A DNA stretch of 37,956 nt from Olavius sp. associated proteobacterium Delta 1. GTDB lineage: Bacteria; Desulfobacterota; Desulfobacteria; Desulfobacterales; JAFDCJ01. The position numbers and the translations under genes are program-made. The notes beneath the pieces were generated by a model, which saw only the letters and a list, made by a program, of their open reading frames with translations, did not search any database and was not told where the DNA came from. Numbering within the stretch: the stretch's first letter is position 1; every line of letters starts with the position of its first letter. Location of the stretch: NCBI GenBank assembly GCA_902749685.1, contig CACVKW010001275.1, forward strand, positions 1-37,956, in the 5' to 3' direction. Positions 8,127-16,283 of the stretch are shown here, piece after piece.

Positions 8127-9137
8127 TCATTCCGTTACGATCGGTTTAATGGTAATAGAGCTGATTTCTGCCATACGATCGCGTATTTCATTAAACATCG
8201 CTTCATCACGATAGACACCGATAATCGCCCCGCCGGAACCGGCAAATTTGGCGCTGGCACCGCAATTCCGGGCCGTCTCGACCATTTTAACCTGCCAGAA
8301 GGGGAGTCGATAAATACTGCGCCGGGTATCAAAATTTTCATTGATCAACGCTGACAGTTTTGCCGCATTTTGATGGAGCAGTGCGTCGCGTCCCCCGATA
8401 GTCAATCCGGCAAAGTGCTGCATGGCGTTAACAACCAGAGATTCACCGCAATCATAGCGACCTCGTATATCATTGTGAAAGGCCTCGGTGGGTTCACTGA
8501 GGGCATTGTGATACGCAATATAAAGGGGCGGCAGCAGGGCGGGGTCGAGCCTTTCATAGGCATAAAATGTGATCCCGTTGGCCTGCCGTTCGGCAAGTTT
8601 GTCAAAATCCATGTAGATCATGCCTTCATAGCACTGAATTACACGATCCTGTAGACCGGCAGAAATTCCGAGTTCGGCAGTCTCAATGGACAGCACAAAG
8701 GAGGGTTGCAGCTCAAGAGGGATCTCAATTTCGTAAAATTCCATCAGGCATCGCAGGGTAGCAACGATAATTGAACTGGATCCGGCCAAGCCGACCTGGC
8801 GGGGGATATTGGTTTCATAGCGTACCGAAAAATTTCGCTCGTGAAGCTTTAGGTTGTTCTCGCTGCAATAATCGACAAAGTGTTTGATGGTGGCTTTGAT
8901 AAGCCGAATGCCACCATAATAACCGTGCAATCGAACGTCCTGAGCCAGATCATGGATGGAGCGGAAACGCGCGCGATCATCTCTTGACTGGACGATATCG
9001 ACTGAATCCCACTCATACATGACCACCTCAGCCCAGAAATTGCGCACGATAATCGAGATGGTTTTGCCGTTGTAACCGTCAGACGGATTGCCCAGCAGTC
9101 CAGCCCGGGCATAGGCGCGTTTGCGGATGATTTCCAT
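8127..9137 (-). CDS. GHMP kinase, glucuronokinase-like
   Basis: A 336-residue GHMP-family sugar kinase. Motif 1 is RAYARAGLLGNPSDGYNGKT (residues 7-26). Motif 2, the ATP loop, is NIPRQVGLAGSSSI (110-123). Motif 3 is ASAKFAGSGGAIIGV near residue 300. Other blocks (GYYGGIRLIKA, AGLQDRVIQCYEGMIYMDF, LLPPLYIAYHN) resemble, from memory and not a search, plant glucuronokinase, which makes glucuronate 1-phosphate from glucuronate and ATP. The start codon lies 2 bp after the galU stop, so translation is coupled to a UTP-sugar-1-phosphate uridylyltransferase. uxaC, another glucuronate enzyme, is divergent from this pair. A heptose- or other sugar-1-kinase is the main alternative. Confidence 0.75.
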   Translation of the reverse strand: MEIIRKRAYARAGLLGNPSDGYNGKTISIIVRNFWAEVVMYEWDSVDIVQSRDDRARFRSIHDLAQDVRLHGYYGGIRLIKATIKHFVDYCSENNLKLHERNFSVRYETNIPRQVGLAGSSSIIVATLRCLMEFYEIEIPLELQPSFVLSIETAELGISAGLQDRVIQCYEGMIYMDFDKLAERQANGITFYAYERLDPALLPPLYIAYHNALSEPTEAFHNDIRGRYDCGESLVVNAMQHFAGLTIGGRDALLHQNAAKLSALINENFDTRRSIYRLPFWQVKMVETARNCGASAKFAGSGGAIIGVYRDEAMFNEIRDRMAEISSITIKPIVTE

Positions 9138-9139
9138 AA

Positions 9140-10015
9140 CTACAGCATATTCTTTAAATATTCACGCAGCGAATCGCCGCACTTCTCATCTGCCAGGGCA
9201 AACTCGACAAATGCCTGAAAATATGAATCAAAATTGCCAACATCATAGCGGCGTTCATCGGCACGCAGACGCACACCATACACTTTTCCGCCGCCTTGAA
9301 TGATCAGACGGATCGCATCGGTGAGCTGATATTCACCTCCGGACCCGGGTTGGATTTGCCCGAGGGCTTCAAAGATGCCGGGCGCGAAGACGTACCGTGC
9401 CGCTATCACTAAATTGCTGGGCGCTTCATCGGCACTTGGCTTTTCAATGACATCCTCAAGCTCGAAATATTCGCTGTCTTCCCTGGGTTTGGCGACACCG
9501 TAATAGGGCACTCGATCTTGCGATACTTCCATAAAAGCAATGACCGCCTCGGCCTTCCGTTCAACAAAACATTTTGTCATGCGACTGAGAATGTCGCTTT
9601 CGGCATTCAGGCCGATAATGGAATCGCCCAGCGCTACGGCGAAAGGTTGATTGCCGATAAAGGGTTCAGCACAGGAAACGGCATGACCCAATCCCAACTG
9701 CTGCCGTTGGCGGGTATAAAAATACTGGATTGGGGCACGTTCGAAGCTGAGTTCGGCCAGCAAATCTTCTTTGCCATTTTCCCGCAAAACCTGGATCAGT
9801 TCGGCGTTAAGGTCAAAATGGTTTTCGATGGAAGCCTTGCCGGGACCCGTGATAAATAAAATGCGCTGCATGCCGACACGCGCCAGTTCCTCCACGACAT
9901 ATTGTACCACCGGCTTGCGACCAACCGGCAGCATTTCCTTTGGTTGAGACTTGGTGGCCGGTAAAAGCCGCGTACCCAGACCGGCCACAGGTACAACTGC
10001 AATATTAATTTTCAT
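9140..10015 (-). CDS. galU: UTP-sugar-1-phosphate uridylyltransferase (GalU family)
   Basis: A 291-residue nucleotidyltransferase, starting at ATG 10015 (AAGGTGG upstream) rather than the upstream in-frame codon at 10096. The N-terminus VPVAGLGTRLLPATKSQPKEM is the GalU nucleotide-binding signature. FAVALGDSIIG carries the metal-binding Asp, and DVIEKPSADEAPSNL and GSGGEYQLTDAI are the later sugar-phosphate blocks. GalU makes UDP-glucose from glucose 1-phosphate and UTP. Here it is the first gene of a two-gene operon with a glucuronokinase-like GHMP kinase, so UDP-glucuronate formation from glucuronate 1-phosphate is a plausible extra or main role (inference). Confidence 0.85.
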   Translation of the reverse strand: MKINIAVVPVAGLGTRLLPATKSQPKEMLPVGRKPVVQYVVEELARVGMQRILFITGPGKASIENHFDLNAELIQVLRENGKEDLLAELSFERAPIQYFYTRQRQQLGLGHAVSCAEPFIGNQPFAVALGDSIIGLNAESDILSRMTKCFVERKAEAVIAFMEVSQDRVPYYGVAKPREDSEYFELEDVIEKPSADEAPSNLVIAARYVFAPGIFEALGQIQPGSGGEYQLTDAIRLIIQGGGKVYGVRLRADERRYDVGNFDSYFQAFVEFALADEKCGDSLREYLKNML

Positions 10016-10140
10016 CCTTAAAAATCCACCTTCACTAATGAAATCCCCAACCTTCCGATGGGTATAGATATTTTGGTTTTCATGGCAAGTCAACACGAAA
10101 AATACTAATAAGATGAAACGCCTTGAAACTATTTGAAAAA

Positions 10141-10158
10141 GTAATATTCATGTATTAC
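10141..10158. promoter_or_regulatory. 18-bp palindrome in divergent galU/uxaC promoter region
   Basis: GTAATA and TATTAC are perfect inverted half-sites separated by six bases. The palindrome lies about 125 bp upstream of galU and 89 bp upstream of uxaC. A TTGAAA box precedes TATTCA by 16 bp just upstream (10122-10149), which overlaps the palindrome and would fit a repressed promoter reading toward uxaC. Operator function is inferred. Confidence 0.3.
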
Positions 10159-10246
10159 AAGGAAATAAGTTAGGGTTAATGGCAGGATTTATTATCAGGG
10201 GAGGCGTCTTACACTCGTATCACTAGTCGCAAATAAGGAGGTTACC

Positions 10247-11662
10247 ATGAAACCATTTTTGTCGGAAAATTTTTTGCTGCATACAGGAACTGCTCAAATC
10301 CTGTACCATGAATTCGCCAGGGATATGCCGATTTTGGATTATCATTGCCACTTGCCGGTGGAAGATATTGCCAGCGATCGCAACTTTGACAATCTGACCC
10401 AAATCTGGCTCAACGGTGATCATTACAAATGGCGGGCCATGCGCGCCAACGGTATCGCCGAACGTTTCATTACCGGAGATGCGACTGACTACGAAAAATT
10501 CGAAACCTGGGCCGCGACCGTGCCCTTGACCCTGCGCAATCCGCTTTACCTCTGGACCCACCTCGAATTGAAACGCTGCTTTGGTATCAGCGATAAAGTC
10601 TTAAATCCGGATACGGCCGGGAAAATTTATGATACCTGCAGCGAAATGCTGCAAACCGAGGAGTTTAGTACCCGCAATATTTTGCGCCAAATGAACGTGA
10701 AACTACTGTGTACGACCGATGATCCGGTCGATGATCTATCGCATCACCTGGAACTTAGCAGAGATCAAAGCTTTGAAATCAAAGTTCTGCCGGCTTTTCG
10801 GCCGGACAAAGCCATGGCAGTGGAAACACCGGAGACCTTCAACCAATGGGTCAATCAACTGGCAGAGGCCGCCGATGTGCTTATCGAGGACTATGAATCC
10901 TTTTTGGAGGCACTTCTAAAGAGACACGATTTTTTCCATCGGATGGGCTGTCGTCTTTCAGATCACGGTCTTGAACAAATTTACGCTGAGGATTTTTCAG
11001 GAGAAGACATCGCTCGCATTTTCGTCAACGTCCGCAACGGACAAACACTCGCGCATCGGGAAGTGCTGCAGTTTAAATCCGCCATTCTGCTTGAGCTTGC
11101 AAAGATGGACGCAGACCAAAATTGGGTTCAACAGTATCATATCAGCGCTCTGCGTAACGTCAATACACGAGCCATGAAGGTTTTAGGACCGGATACCGGC
11201 TATGATACGATGGGCGATTTTGAAATTGCCAGACCGTTGGCAAAGTTTCTTGATATTTTAGACCGAGAATACAAATTGGCCAAAACGATAATCTATAGCA
11301 TAAACCCCGGGGATAATGACCTGATCGCCGCAATGATTGGTAATTTCCAGGACGGGACAGTGCCGGGTAAAATGCAGATTGGTTCTGCCTGGTGGTTTAA
11401 TGATCAGAAGCATGGTATTGAGCGTCAACTCGATGCCCTGTCAAACTCCGGGTTGCTCAGCCGGTTCGTCGGTATGTTAACCGACTCCAGAAGCTTCCTG
11501 TCCTATCCCCGGCACGAGTATTTTCGCAGAATATTGTGCAACCTGCTGGGCAACGACGTGGAGAATGATGAACTGCCCGATGATATGCAGCTTGTTGGTA
11601 ATATGGTCAAAGATATTTGCTATAATAATGCGGTCAACTATTTCGGTTTCGATGAACCCTGA
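10247..11662 (+). CDS. uxaC: Uronate isomerase (glucuronate/galacturonate isomerase)
   Basis: A 471-residue member of the UxaC amidohydrolase-like family, the full usual length. It converts D-glucuronate to D-fructuronate and D-galacturonate to D-tagaturonate in the cytoplasm. Visible marks are ILDYHCHLPVEDIA (metal-binding H33 and H35), LLCTTDDPVDDLSHH, LPAFRPDKAM, the central QQYHISALRNVNTRAMKVLGPD block, and the C-terminal WWFNDQKHGIERQLDALSN with LTDSRSFLSYPRHEYFRRIL. The ribosome-binding site AAGGAGGTTACC directly precedes ATG 10247. It is divergent from the galU-kinase operon and upstream of kdgK and the dehydratases, fitting uronate degradation. Confidence 0.93.
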   Translation: MKPFLSENFLLHTGTAQILYHEFARDMPILDYHCHLPVEDIASDRNFDNLTQIWLNGDHYKWRAMRANGIAERFITGDATDYEKFETWAATVPLTLRNPLYLWTHLELKRCFGISDKVLNPDTAGKIYDTCSEMLQTEEFSTRNILRQMNVKLLCTTDDPVDDLSHHLELSRDQSFEIKVLPAFRPDKAMAVETPETFNQWVNQLAEAADVLIEDYESFLEALLKRHDFFHRMGCRLSDHGLEQIYAEDFSGEDIARIFVNVRNGQTLAHREVLQFKSAILLELAKMDADQNWVQQYHISALRNVNTRAMKVLGPDTGYDTMGDFEIARPLAKFLDILDREYKLAKTIIYSINPGDNDLIAAMIGNFQDGTVPGKMQIGSAWWFNDQKHGIERQLDALSNSGLLSRFVGMLTDSRSFLSYPRHEYFRRILCNLLGNDVENDELPDDMQLVGNMVKDICYNNAVNYFGFDEP

Positions 11663-11723
11663 GAGCAAGTTTATATAGGTTTATTCTTGGCCATTGGGCC
11701 TTGCTTTCAAAAAGGATAAGATA

Positions 11724-11795
11724 GAGAAACGCATTCAACTCGGATTGCCAATTCCGCTGCGCTCAATCGGCAGCCGGTTGAGGCGGGCGTTGGGC
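11724..11795 (+). other. attC-like hairpin (possible integron recombination site)
   Basis: TTCAACTCGG (11733-11742) and CCGGTTGAGG (11774-11783) pair as an L''/L' stem with an unpaired T, and TGCC/GGCA extends the stem after a small bulge. Unpaired bases on one arm are typical of attC. The right end GGGCGTTGGGC holds a perfect GTTRRRY box at 11789-11795. The left box (GAGAAAC) keeps only AAC of RYYYAAC, so it is degenerate. An SRPBCC-like reading frame starts 44 bp downstream, as in a gene cassette. No integrase or second attC was found. Confidence 0.35.
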
Positions 11796-11838
11796 CCCCA
11801 TTCAGATTGCGCTCATTCAACCTCAAAGGAATACGACA

Positions 11839-12089
11839 ATGAGAAATGTCATTCGTCAAACTGTAATTTTACCGGCGTCGGCAGAAACGCTATTTGAAAT
11901 GTACTTGGATCCCTCGACACACCGAGCAATCACGGGCGCATCCGTCGACATTGGTGATGAAGAGGCTCTAAATTCAAAGCCTTCGATGGGGCCTTGACGG
12001 GGACGATCCTTGAGGTGGTAAAGCCAAGGCTGATCAATATTATGTGGCAACCCAACACAGCAATTGAACGATATGGTAAAGAAAAGTAA
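11839..12089 (+). pseudogene. Frameshifted, truncated SRPBCC (AHSA1-like) gene
   Basis: From ATG 11839, preceded by AAAGGA, the frame reads MRNVIRQTVILPASAETLFE and continues with YLDPSTHRAITGA. It then shifts near 11975 and stops. In the next frame it continues as FKAFDGALTGTILEVVKPRL and INIMWQ, ending at TAA 12087. Together these form the N-terminal half of an SRPBCC/activator-of-Hsp90-ATPase-like domain, in which YLDP..H..ITGA and F.AFDG...G are typical. One frameshift and loss of the C-terminal part indicate a dead gene. Such proteins are frequent integron cassette cargo, which agrees with the attC-like site just upstream. Confidence 0.6.
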
Positions 12090-12315
12090 TCTTGTGTATC
12101 AATAGTTGCAAATAAATCCCTGTTTTCAGCACTTTTAAAATATCACTTGGCATCATTCCATTGGAATGTATTTTTTAAGCTTGCGGAGTGCAACTAATGC
12201 CAACCAAATATCACTAAAGTTTTGGATAAAAAGCCTTCAATTGCCGATCATTCAAGAAACTCCAGGCTTTCCAGCCTTCCACCATGTCATCTAATTTTAT
12301 GAATTGGTGGTAATT

Positions 12316-13572
12316 CTATAAATCAGAGACAAGATTGCCGTCTTTGTCGAATCTTAACGGACGCTGTTTTCCGGTGATGCTGATTCCCTTTGATTTTTTA
12401 GCCTCTTTCTGCATGGCCTGGGAGATATACATCTCTTCCAGATGCAGGGTGTCGCGAATATGAACGATGCGTGCGTTTTGCGGTTCAACCAGACCGATGG
12501 TTCCCAATGCGGTCTTAATTACCTCGCGATCGGATTTAAAATAAGGCGGTATGCGCACGGCTTCCGGGCAGGAGGATGTGAAGGCATTCATGTATGTCGA
12601 ATGGCGATCGATTTTGTCCACCAGCCGCTGGGTGGTAAAGTCGGCATTGCCGATGGCCGTGGCATTGCCTTCGGAATCTGCGGTCAAGTCCCGTATGAAA
12701 ATGCGCATGATATCGATTTTAGTGTCCGGGCCGTGGTAGGAGATGACGGTGCGGCCGATCACATTCTGGTCCATGCCGGTGCCGCTGATATCTTTGCCCA
12801 TCCAGTCAACGATCAGCAGATCGATGGGATCCAGGGGAATTTGCGGCAGCAGCCGTTTGGCTTTGCGCAGCAGTTGCGATTCTGTTTTCTCGATTTCAGC
12901 GGCCGGGATGGCGCGGATGATTTCTGTTTCATCCCGCTGATTTTCAACCAGCGCCAATCCAAAGGCAATCGGGCACTTTTTCAAAATCACTTTTGCCACG
13001 GACGTCAATACCGGGAAATGGCCCAGTCGGACAATGGCGTTGTGATACAGGTCCGCTCCTTTTTGTTTGCCTAGTCCAATCGCCATGATTTTCATTAATC
13101 CGCTTTCGATTTTGCCTTTGAAATCCGTGTGGGGTTTAACCCGGTTGACCACCGCGATATGGTCGGCCTGGGATGCGAAGCGGTCCAGATACACCGGAAT
13201 CCCGTCCGGGGTAAATCCGATCTGAACGACCTGCATCGATGATTTGACGGGCACCCCCATTGCTTCCCGGGTAACGCCGTAATGTTCCAGGATCTTTTTC
13301 TGGCCCTGGGCGGTGGCGCCGCCGTGACTGCCCATGGCCGGGATAATAAAAGGCCGGGCACCAATTTTTTTCAATTCCCGCACAACTTCCCCCAGAACCA
13401 AAGCCAGGTTGGTGATACCGCGACTGCCGGCCGTAATGGCGACGGTCTCTCCTTTGCCGATAGTCTCTTGGGGTTTAATCCGATTGAGTTCAGCGCGGAC
13501 GGTGGCAGGAATATCTTTGACGGGTTCGGTGTTGAAACGCTGTTTAATTCGGACCATCTTCGGAAATTTCAT
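12316..13572 (-). CDS. LarA-like nickel-pincer racemase/epimerase (copy 1)
   Basis: A 418-residue LarA-family (DUF2088) protein, starting at ATG 13572 with GGAGAGGCG upstream. LarA enzymes racemise or epimerise 2-hydroxy acids with a nickel pincer nucleotide. Candidate cofactor residues are H83 (AMGSHGGAT), H148 (VKPHTDF), K161 (IESGLMK) and H177 (LYHNAI). The K-to-H spacing of 16 equals K184-H200 of Lactobacillus LarA, and H83-H148 (65) nearly equals H108-H174 (66). No larB, larC or larE cofactor genes are in the window. It is divergent from kdgK across an inverted-repeat element. C-2 epimerisation of an aldonate-type acid is a plausible role (inference). Confidence 0.72.
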   Translation of the reverse strand: MKFPKMVRIKQRFNTEPVKDIPATVRAELNRIKPQETIGKGETVAITAGSRGITNLALVLGEVVRELKKIGARPFIIPAMGSHGGATAQGQKKILEHYGVTREAMGVPVKSSMQVVQIGFTPDGIPVYLDRFASQADHIAVVNRVKPHTDFKGKIESGLMKIMAIGLGKQKGADLYHNAIVRLGHFPVLTSVAKVILKKCPIAFGLALVENQRDETEIIRAIPAAEIEKTESQLLRKAKRLLPQIPLDPIDLLIVDWMGKDISGTGMDQNVIGRTVISYHGPDTKIDIMRIFIRDLTADSEGNATAIGNADFTTQRLVDKIDRHSTYMNAFTSSCPEAVRIPPYFKSDREVIKTALGTIGLVEPQNARIVHIRDTLHLEEMYISQAMQKEAKKSKGISITGKQRPLRFDKDGNLVSDL

Positions 13573-13653
13573 CGATTCGCCTCTCCTTTTTGACGTGAAT
13601 TGATGGATCATTGGTTTTCCACTTGACGACATAACAGTTATATACGTATACCA

Positions 13654-14130
13654 TAATTAATCCGCCCTGAATAATAGCAATTTCAGGATTGTAAACTTTT
13701 TTTTGAGAACTGAATAGGTTTTTAAACCTAAGCGCCGGCGGCTTAATTAGTTTATGCTGCGCATGTCTTTTCTTTTTTATTTGTTGTTTATGCCATATCA
13801 GCTTCTCGCACCTAATAAATAGCCTGAACGTGGCATCTTTCAAGGTGGATTGACAAATTCCTTACATGTTTTTTTGACATAAGACAACTTACAAATAAAA
13901 GAATTTTCAAAATTGCTGTGAGATACGACCCATATGATTTGGACGGTTGCGGCAAGGAAAAATCACATAGTTATCTGCCTGCCTGCTGTTAAACAGACCA
14001 AAGCGGACCAGCGTAAAATAATATGCGAAGCATAATGTAATTAAGCCGCCGGCGCTCAGGTCTAACAAGTTTCTCTCGTTTTCGACGAACTATTTACAAC
14101 CGCATCGTTATTATCAGGGCGGATTAATTA
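13654..14130. repeat. 477-bp MITE-like element with ~110-bp inverted arms
   Basis: The left arm 13654-13764 and right arm 14023-14130 are imperfect inverted copies. The outer ends TAATTAATCCGCCCTGA and TCAGGGCGGATTAATTA match exactly. The inner blocks AGCGCCGGCGGCTTAATTA and its inverse match exactly too, followed by TTATGCT-CGCAT. The middle of the arms is diverged. The 258-bp core has no convincing gene. The element fills the divergent LarA/kdgK promoter region, and its right end abuts the kdgK ribosome-binding site. A non-autonomous transposable element or a large regulatory palindrome are both possible. Confidence 0.6.
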
Positions 14131-14141
14131 GGAGATGTTAT

Positions 14142-15128
14142 ATGTACGATTTAGTTACCTTTGGTGAAGCCATGATTCGATTGTCTCCACCTGATTTTAA
14201 ACGGTTGGAGCAAACGACTACACTGGATTTGAATATCGGTGGTGCCGAATTAAACGTTGCGGTGGGAGTATCCCGCCTGGGCATGAAAAGCGCCTGGGTA
14301 TCCCGCTTACCGGATAATCCCCTGGGAAGAATGGTGGCCAACAAAGCCCGTGAATTCGGGGTGGATGTCTCGCCGGTGATCTGGCAAAAAGAGGGCCGAA
14401 CCGGACTGTATTTTCTTGAATTCGGCGCCACCCCGCGGCCCACTTCAGTGGTGTATGACCGCGCAAATTCATCATTCAGCAAGATTCAACCGGGAGAAGT
14501 TGACTGGGAAGAAATATTGCAGTCAACCAGCTGTCTTCACCTGACCGGTATCACGCCGGCTGTCAGCAAATCGTCGGCTGCCGTGACCTTGGAGGCGCTG
14601 CAAAAAGCCAAGGCCTCAGGCTGCAGGGTCAGCCTGGATTTGAATTACCGGGCCAAACTCTGGAGTCCCGAGGAAGCGCATCTGACTCTGGCTCCGATGA
14701 TGGACCTTGTGGATATTTTGATTACCACCAAAGGCGATAGCCGCACCATCCTGGGTATTGAGGCTGAAAATGATGAGGCCCTGGCAAAATCGCTGCTCGA
14801 TAAATACCCCATCGAGATGGTTGCCGTCAGCTACCGGGAAGGTGACACGGTTTGGCAGTGCCTGTTTAGTGCAATTGCCGTGAACCGGGAGAAGACCTAC
14901 ACCACCCGGACTTATAATATCGATATAGTTGATCAGGTCGGCCGCGGAGATTCATTTGCGGCCGGATTTTTGTATGGCGTCATAGGTGAAAACGATCTGC
15001 AAATGGGGTTGGATTACGGGGTGGCATTTGCGGCACTGAAGCACAGTTTCCCAGGTGATTTTAACTGGTGTACCAAGGATGAGGTCGAGGCTTTGCTGGC
15101 GGGACCGAAACCCGGTGTCCACCGATAG
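14142..15128 (+). CDS. kdgK: 2-keto-3-deoxygluconate kinase (PfkB family)
   Basis: A 328-residue PfkB-family kinase. It begins YDLVTFGEAMIRLSPPDFKR, typical of 2-dehydro-3-deoxygluconate kinases. It has the sugar-binding GGAELNVAVGVSRLG segment and the C-terminal anion-hole/catalytic signature DQVGRGDSFAAGFLYG, with the catalytic Asp in GRGD. AGGAGATGTTAT precedes the ATG. It phosphorylates 2-keto-3-deoxygluconate to KDPG, the common end of uronate and aldonate breakdown, and starts a plus-strand run of sugar-acid genes. No KDPG aldolase gene is in the window. Other sugar-acid kinases of this family are the alternative. Confidence 0.88.
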   Translation: MYDLVTFGEAMIRLSPPDFKRLEQTTTLDLNIGGAELNVAVGVSRLGMKSAWVSRLPDNPLGRMVANKAREFGVDVSPVIWQKEGRTGLYFLEFGATPRPTSVVYDRANSSFSKIQPGEVDWEEILQSTSCLHLTGITPAVSKSSAAVTLEALQKAKASGCRVSLDLNYRAKLWSPEEAHLTLAPMMDLVDILITTKGDSRTILGIEAENDEALAKSLLDKYPIEMVAVSYREGDTVWQCLFSAIAVNREKTYTTRTYNIDIVDQVGRGDSFAAGFLYGVIGENDLQMGLDYGVAFAALKHSFPGDFNWCTKDEVEALLAGPKPGVHR

Positions 15129-15220
15129 TGTCGTACCCCACAAATACATTCAAAAGTTGGACAGGATGAATAAGCAATGGTTAAGCTTTGAATAACTAAC
15201 CCCGGACGGAGACAAATTTT

Positions 15221-16252
15221 ATGAAAGCTCTGGTGCTGGAAGAGTACAACAAGCTGATCTACAAAGATGTTCCCGAACCGCAGGTCGGACCGGATGACGT
15301 TTTGGTCCAGATTAAGGCCAGTGGTATTTGCGGCAGCGATGTGCATGGTATGGATGGCAGCACCGGCCGGCGCATACCGCCTCTGGTTATGGGCCACGAA
15401 GCTGCGGGAATTGTAACGGAAGTAGGTTCAAACACAAAAAAAACTCATCCCGGTCAACGTGTCACCTTTGATTCCACACTTTACTGCGGAACATGCTTTT
15501 TTTGTCGCCGGGGTGACATCAACCTCTGCGATCAGCGGCGAGTGCTGGGCGTTTCGTGCGATGAATACCGGCAACACGGGACCTTTGCCGAATATGCCGC
15601 CGTGCCCCAACACATCATCTATCCGCTGCCGGAAAAGATAAACTACGAACAAAGTGCAATGGTCGAGCCCTGTTCCGTGGCATTCCACGCGGTGGCAATC
15701 ACTCCATTGGCGTTAAATGATACGGCGGTTGTGGTCGGTGCCGGTATCATCGGCTTGCTGGTGATCCAGACCCTGCGAACCTCCGGCTGCGGACAAATTA
15801 TAGCCGTCGATCTCGAGTCGCAAAGGTTGGAGCTGGCGCGGCAGCTGGGAGCGGATGTCGCTTTGAATCCCGCCGGGGATGATGTCGCCTCCATGATAAA
15901 AAAAATGACCGCCAAGCGGGGCGCGGATCTTGCATTTGACGCCGTCGGTATCAATGCCTCTCTGAAGACGGCCTTGAACAGTTTGCGCAAGGGTGGCGCT
16001 TTGACCCTAATCGGAAACTTAAAACCTGAAGTTGATCTGGCGCTGCAAACCGTTGTCACCGGAGAGATCAATGTACGGGGCTCATGTGCCTCCCGGGGTG
16101 ATTATCCCGCCTGTCTGGATATGATTGCTCGTGGTGCAATTAATGTCGATGCTTTAATTAGCGCCACAGCACCTCTCTCGGAGGGTGCGCAGTGGTTTGA
16201 ACGGCTCTACCAGAAGGAGAAGGGACTGATAAAGGTGATATTAACTCCTTGA
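15221..16252 (+). CDS. Zinc-dependent medium-chain alcohol/polyol dehydrogenase
   Basis: A 343-residue MDR enzyme. The catalytic-zinc region is ICGSDVHGMDG with GHEAAGIVTEVG. The structural-zinc loop CGTCFFCRRGDINLC has all four Cys. The NAD-binding motif is VVVGAGIIGLLVIQTLR, and AVDLESQRLELARQLGAD places an acidic residue after beta-2, favouring NAD over NADP. GGACGGAGA lies before ATG 15221. It resembles threonine, sorbitol and galactitol dehydrogenases. Its place between kdgK and an SDR suggests oxidation or reduction of a sugar acid or polyol, possibly the uronate-reductase step whose usual enzymes (UxaB/UxuB) are absent. Substrate unproven. Confidence 0.85.
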   Translation: MKALVLEEYNKLIYKDVPEPQVGPDDVLVQIKASGICGSDVHGMDGSTGRRIPPLVMGHEAAGIVTEVGSNTKKTHPGQRVTFDSTLYCGTCFFCRRGDINLCDQRRVLGVSCDEYRQHGTFAEYAAVPQHIIYPLPEKINYEQSAMVEPCSVAFHAVAITPLALNDTAVVVGAGIIGLLVIQTLRTSGCGQIIAVDLESQRLELARQLGADVALNPAGDDVASMIKKMTAKRGADLAFDAVGINASLKTALNSLRKGGALTLIGNLKPEVDLALQTVVTGEINVRGSCASRGDYPACLDMIARGAINVDALISATAPLSEGAQWFERLYQKEKGLIKVILTP

Positions 16253-16283
16253 GCTTATTTCGAATTAATAGGAGGGGGTAGAC

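Noticed and set aside
7909..8214. Small frames on both strands containing a CVLCASAV-like peptide
   Set aside because: They are translations of the 112-bp palindromic repeat; the same peptide arises from this repeat wherever it occurs, and there is no ribosome-binding site.
12090..12315. Possible second attC or gene end after the SRPBCC remnant
   Set aside because: No GTTRRRY/RYYYAAC pair with a hairpin and no reading frame with family features was found.
12442..13074. 210-codon plus-strand frame
   Set aside because: Antisense shadow of the LarA-like gene; Cys/His/Gln-rich composition typical of a complementary-strand artefact.
13840..13900. Two TTGACA boxes in the core of the inverted-arm element
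   Set aside because: Neither has a reasonable -10 box at 16-18 bp, so I did not call promoters.
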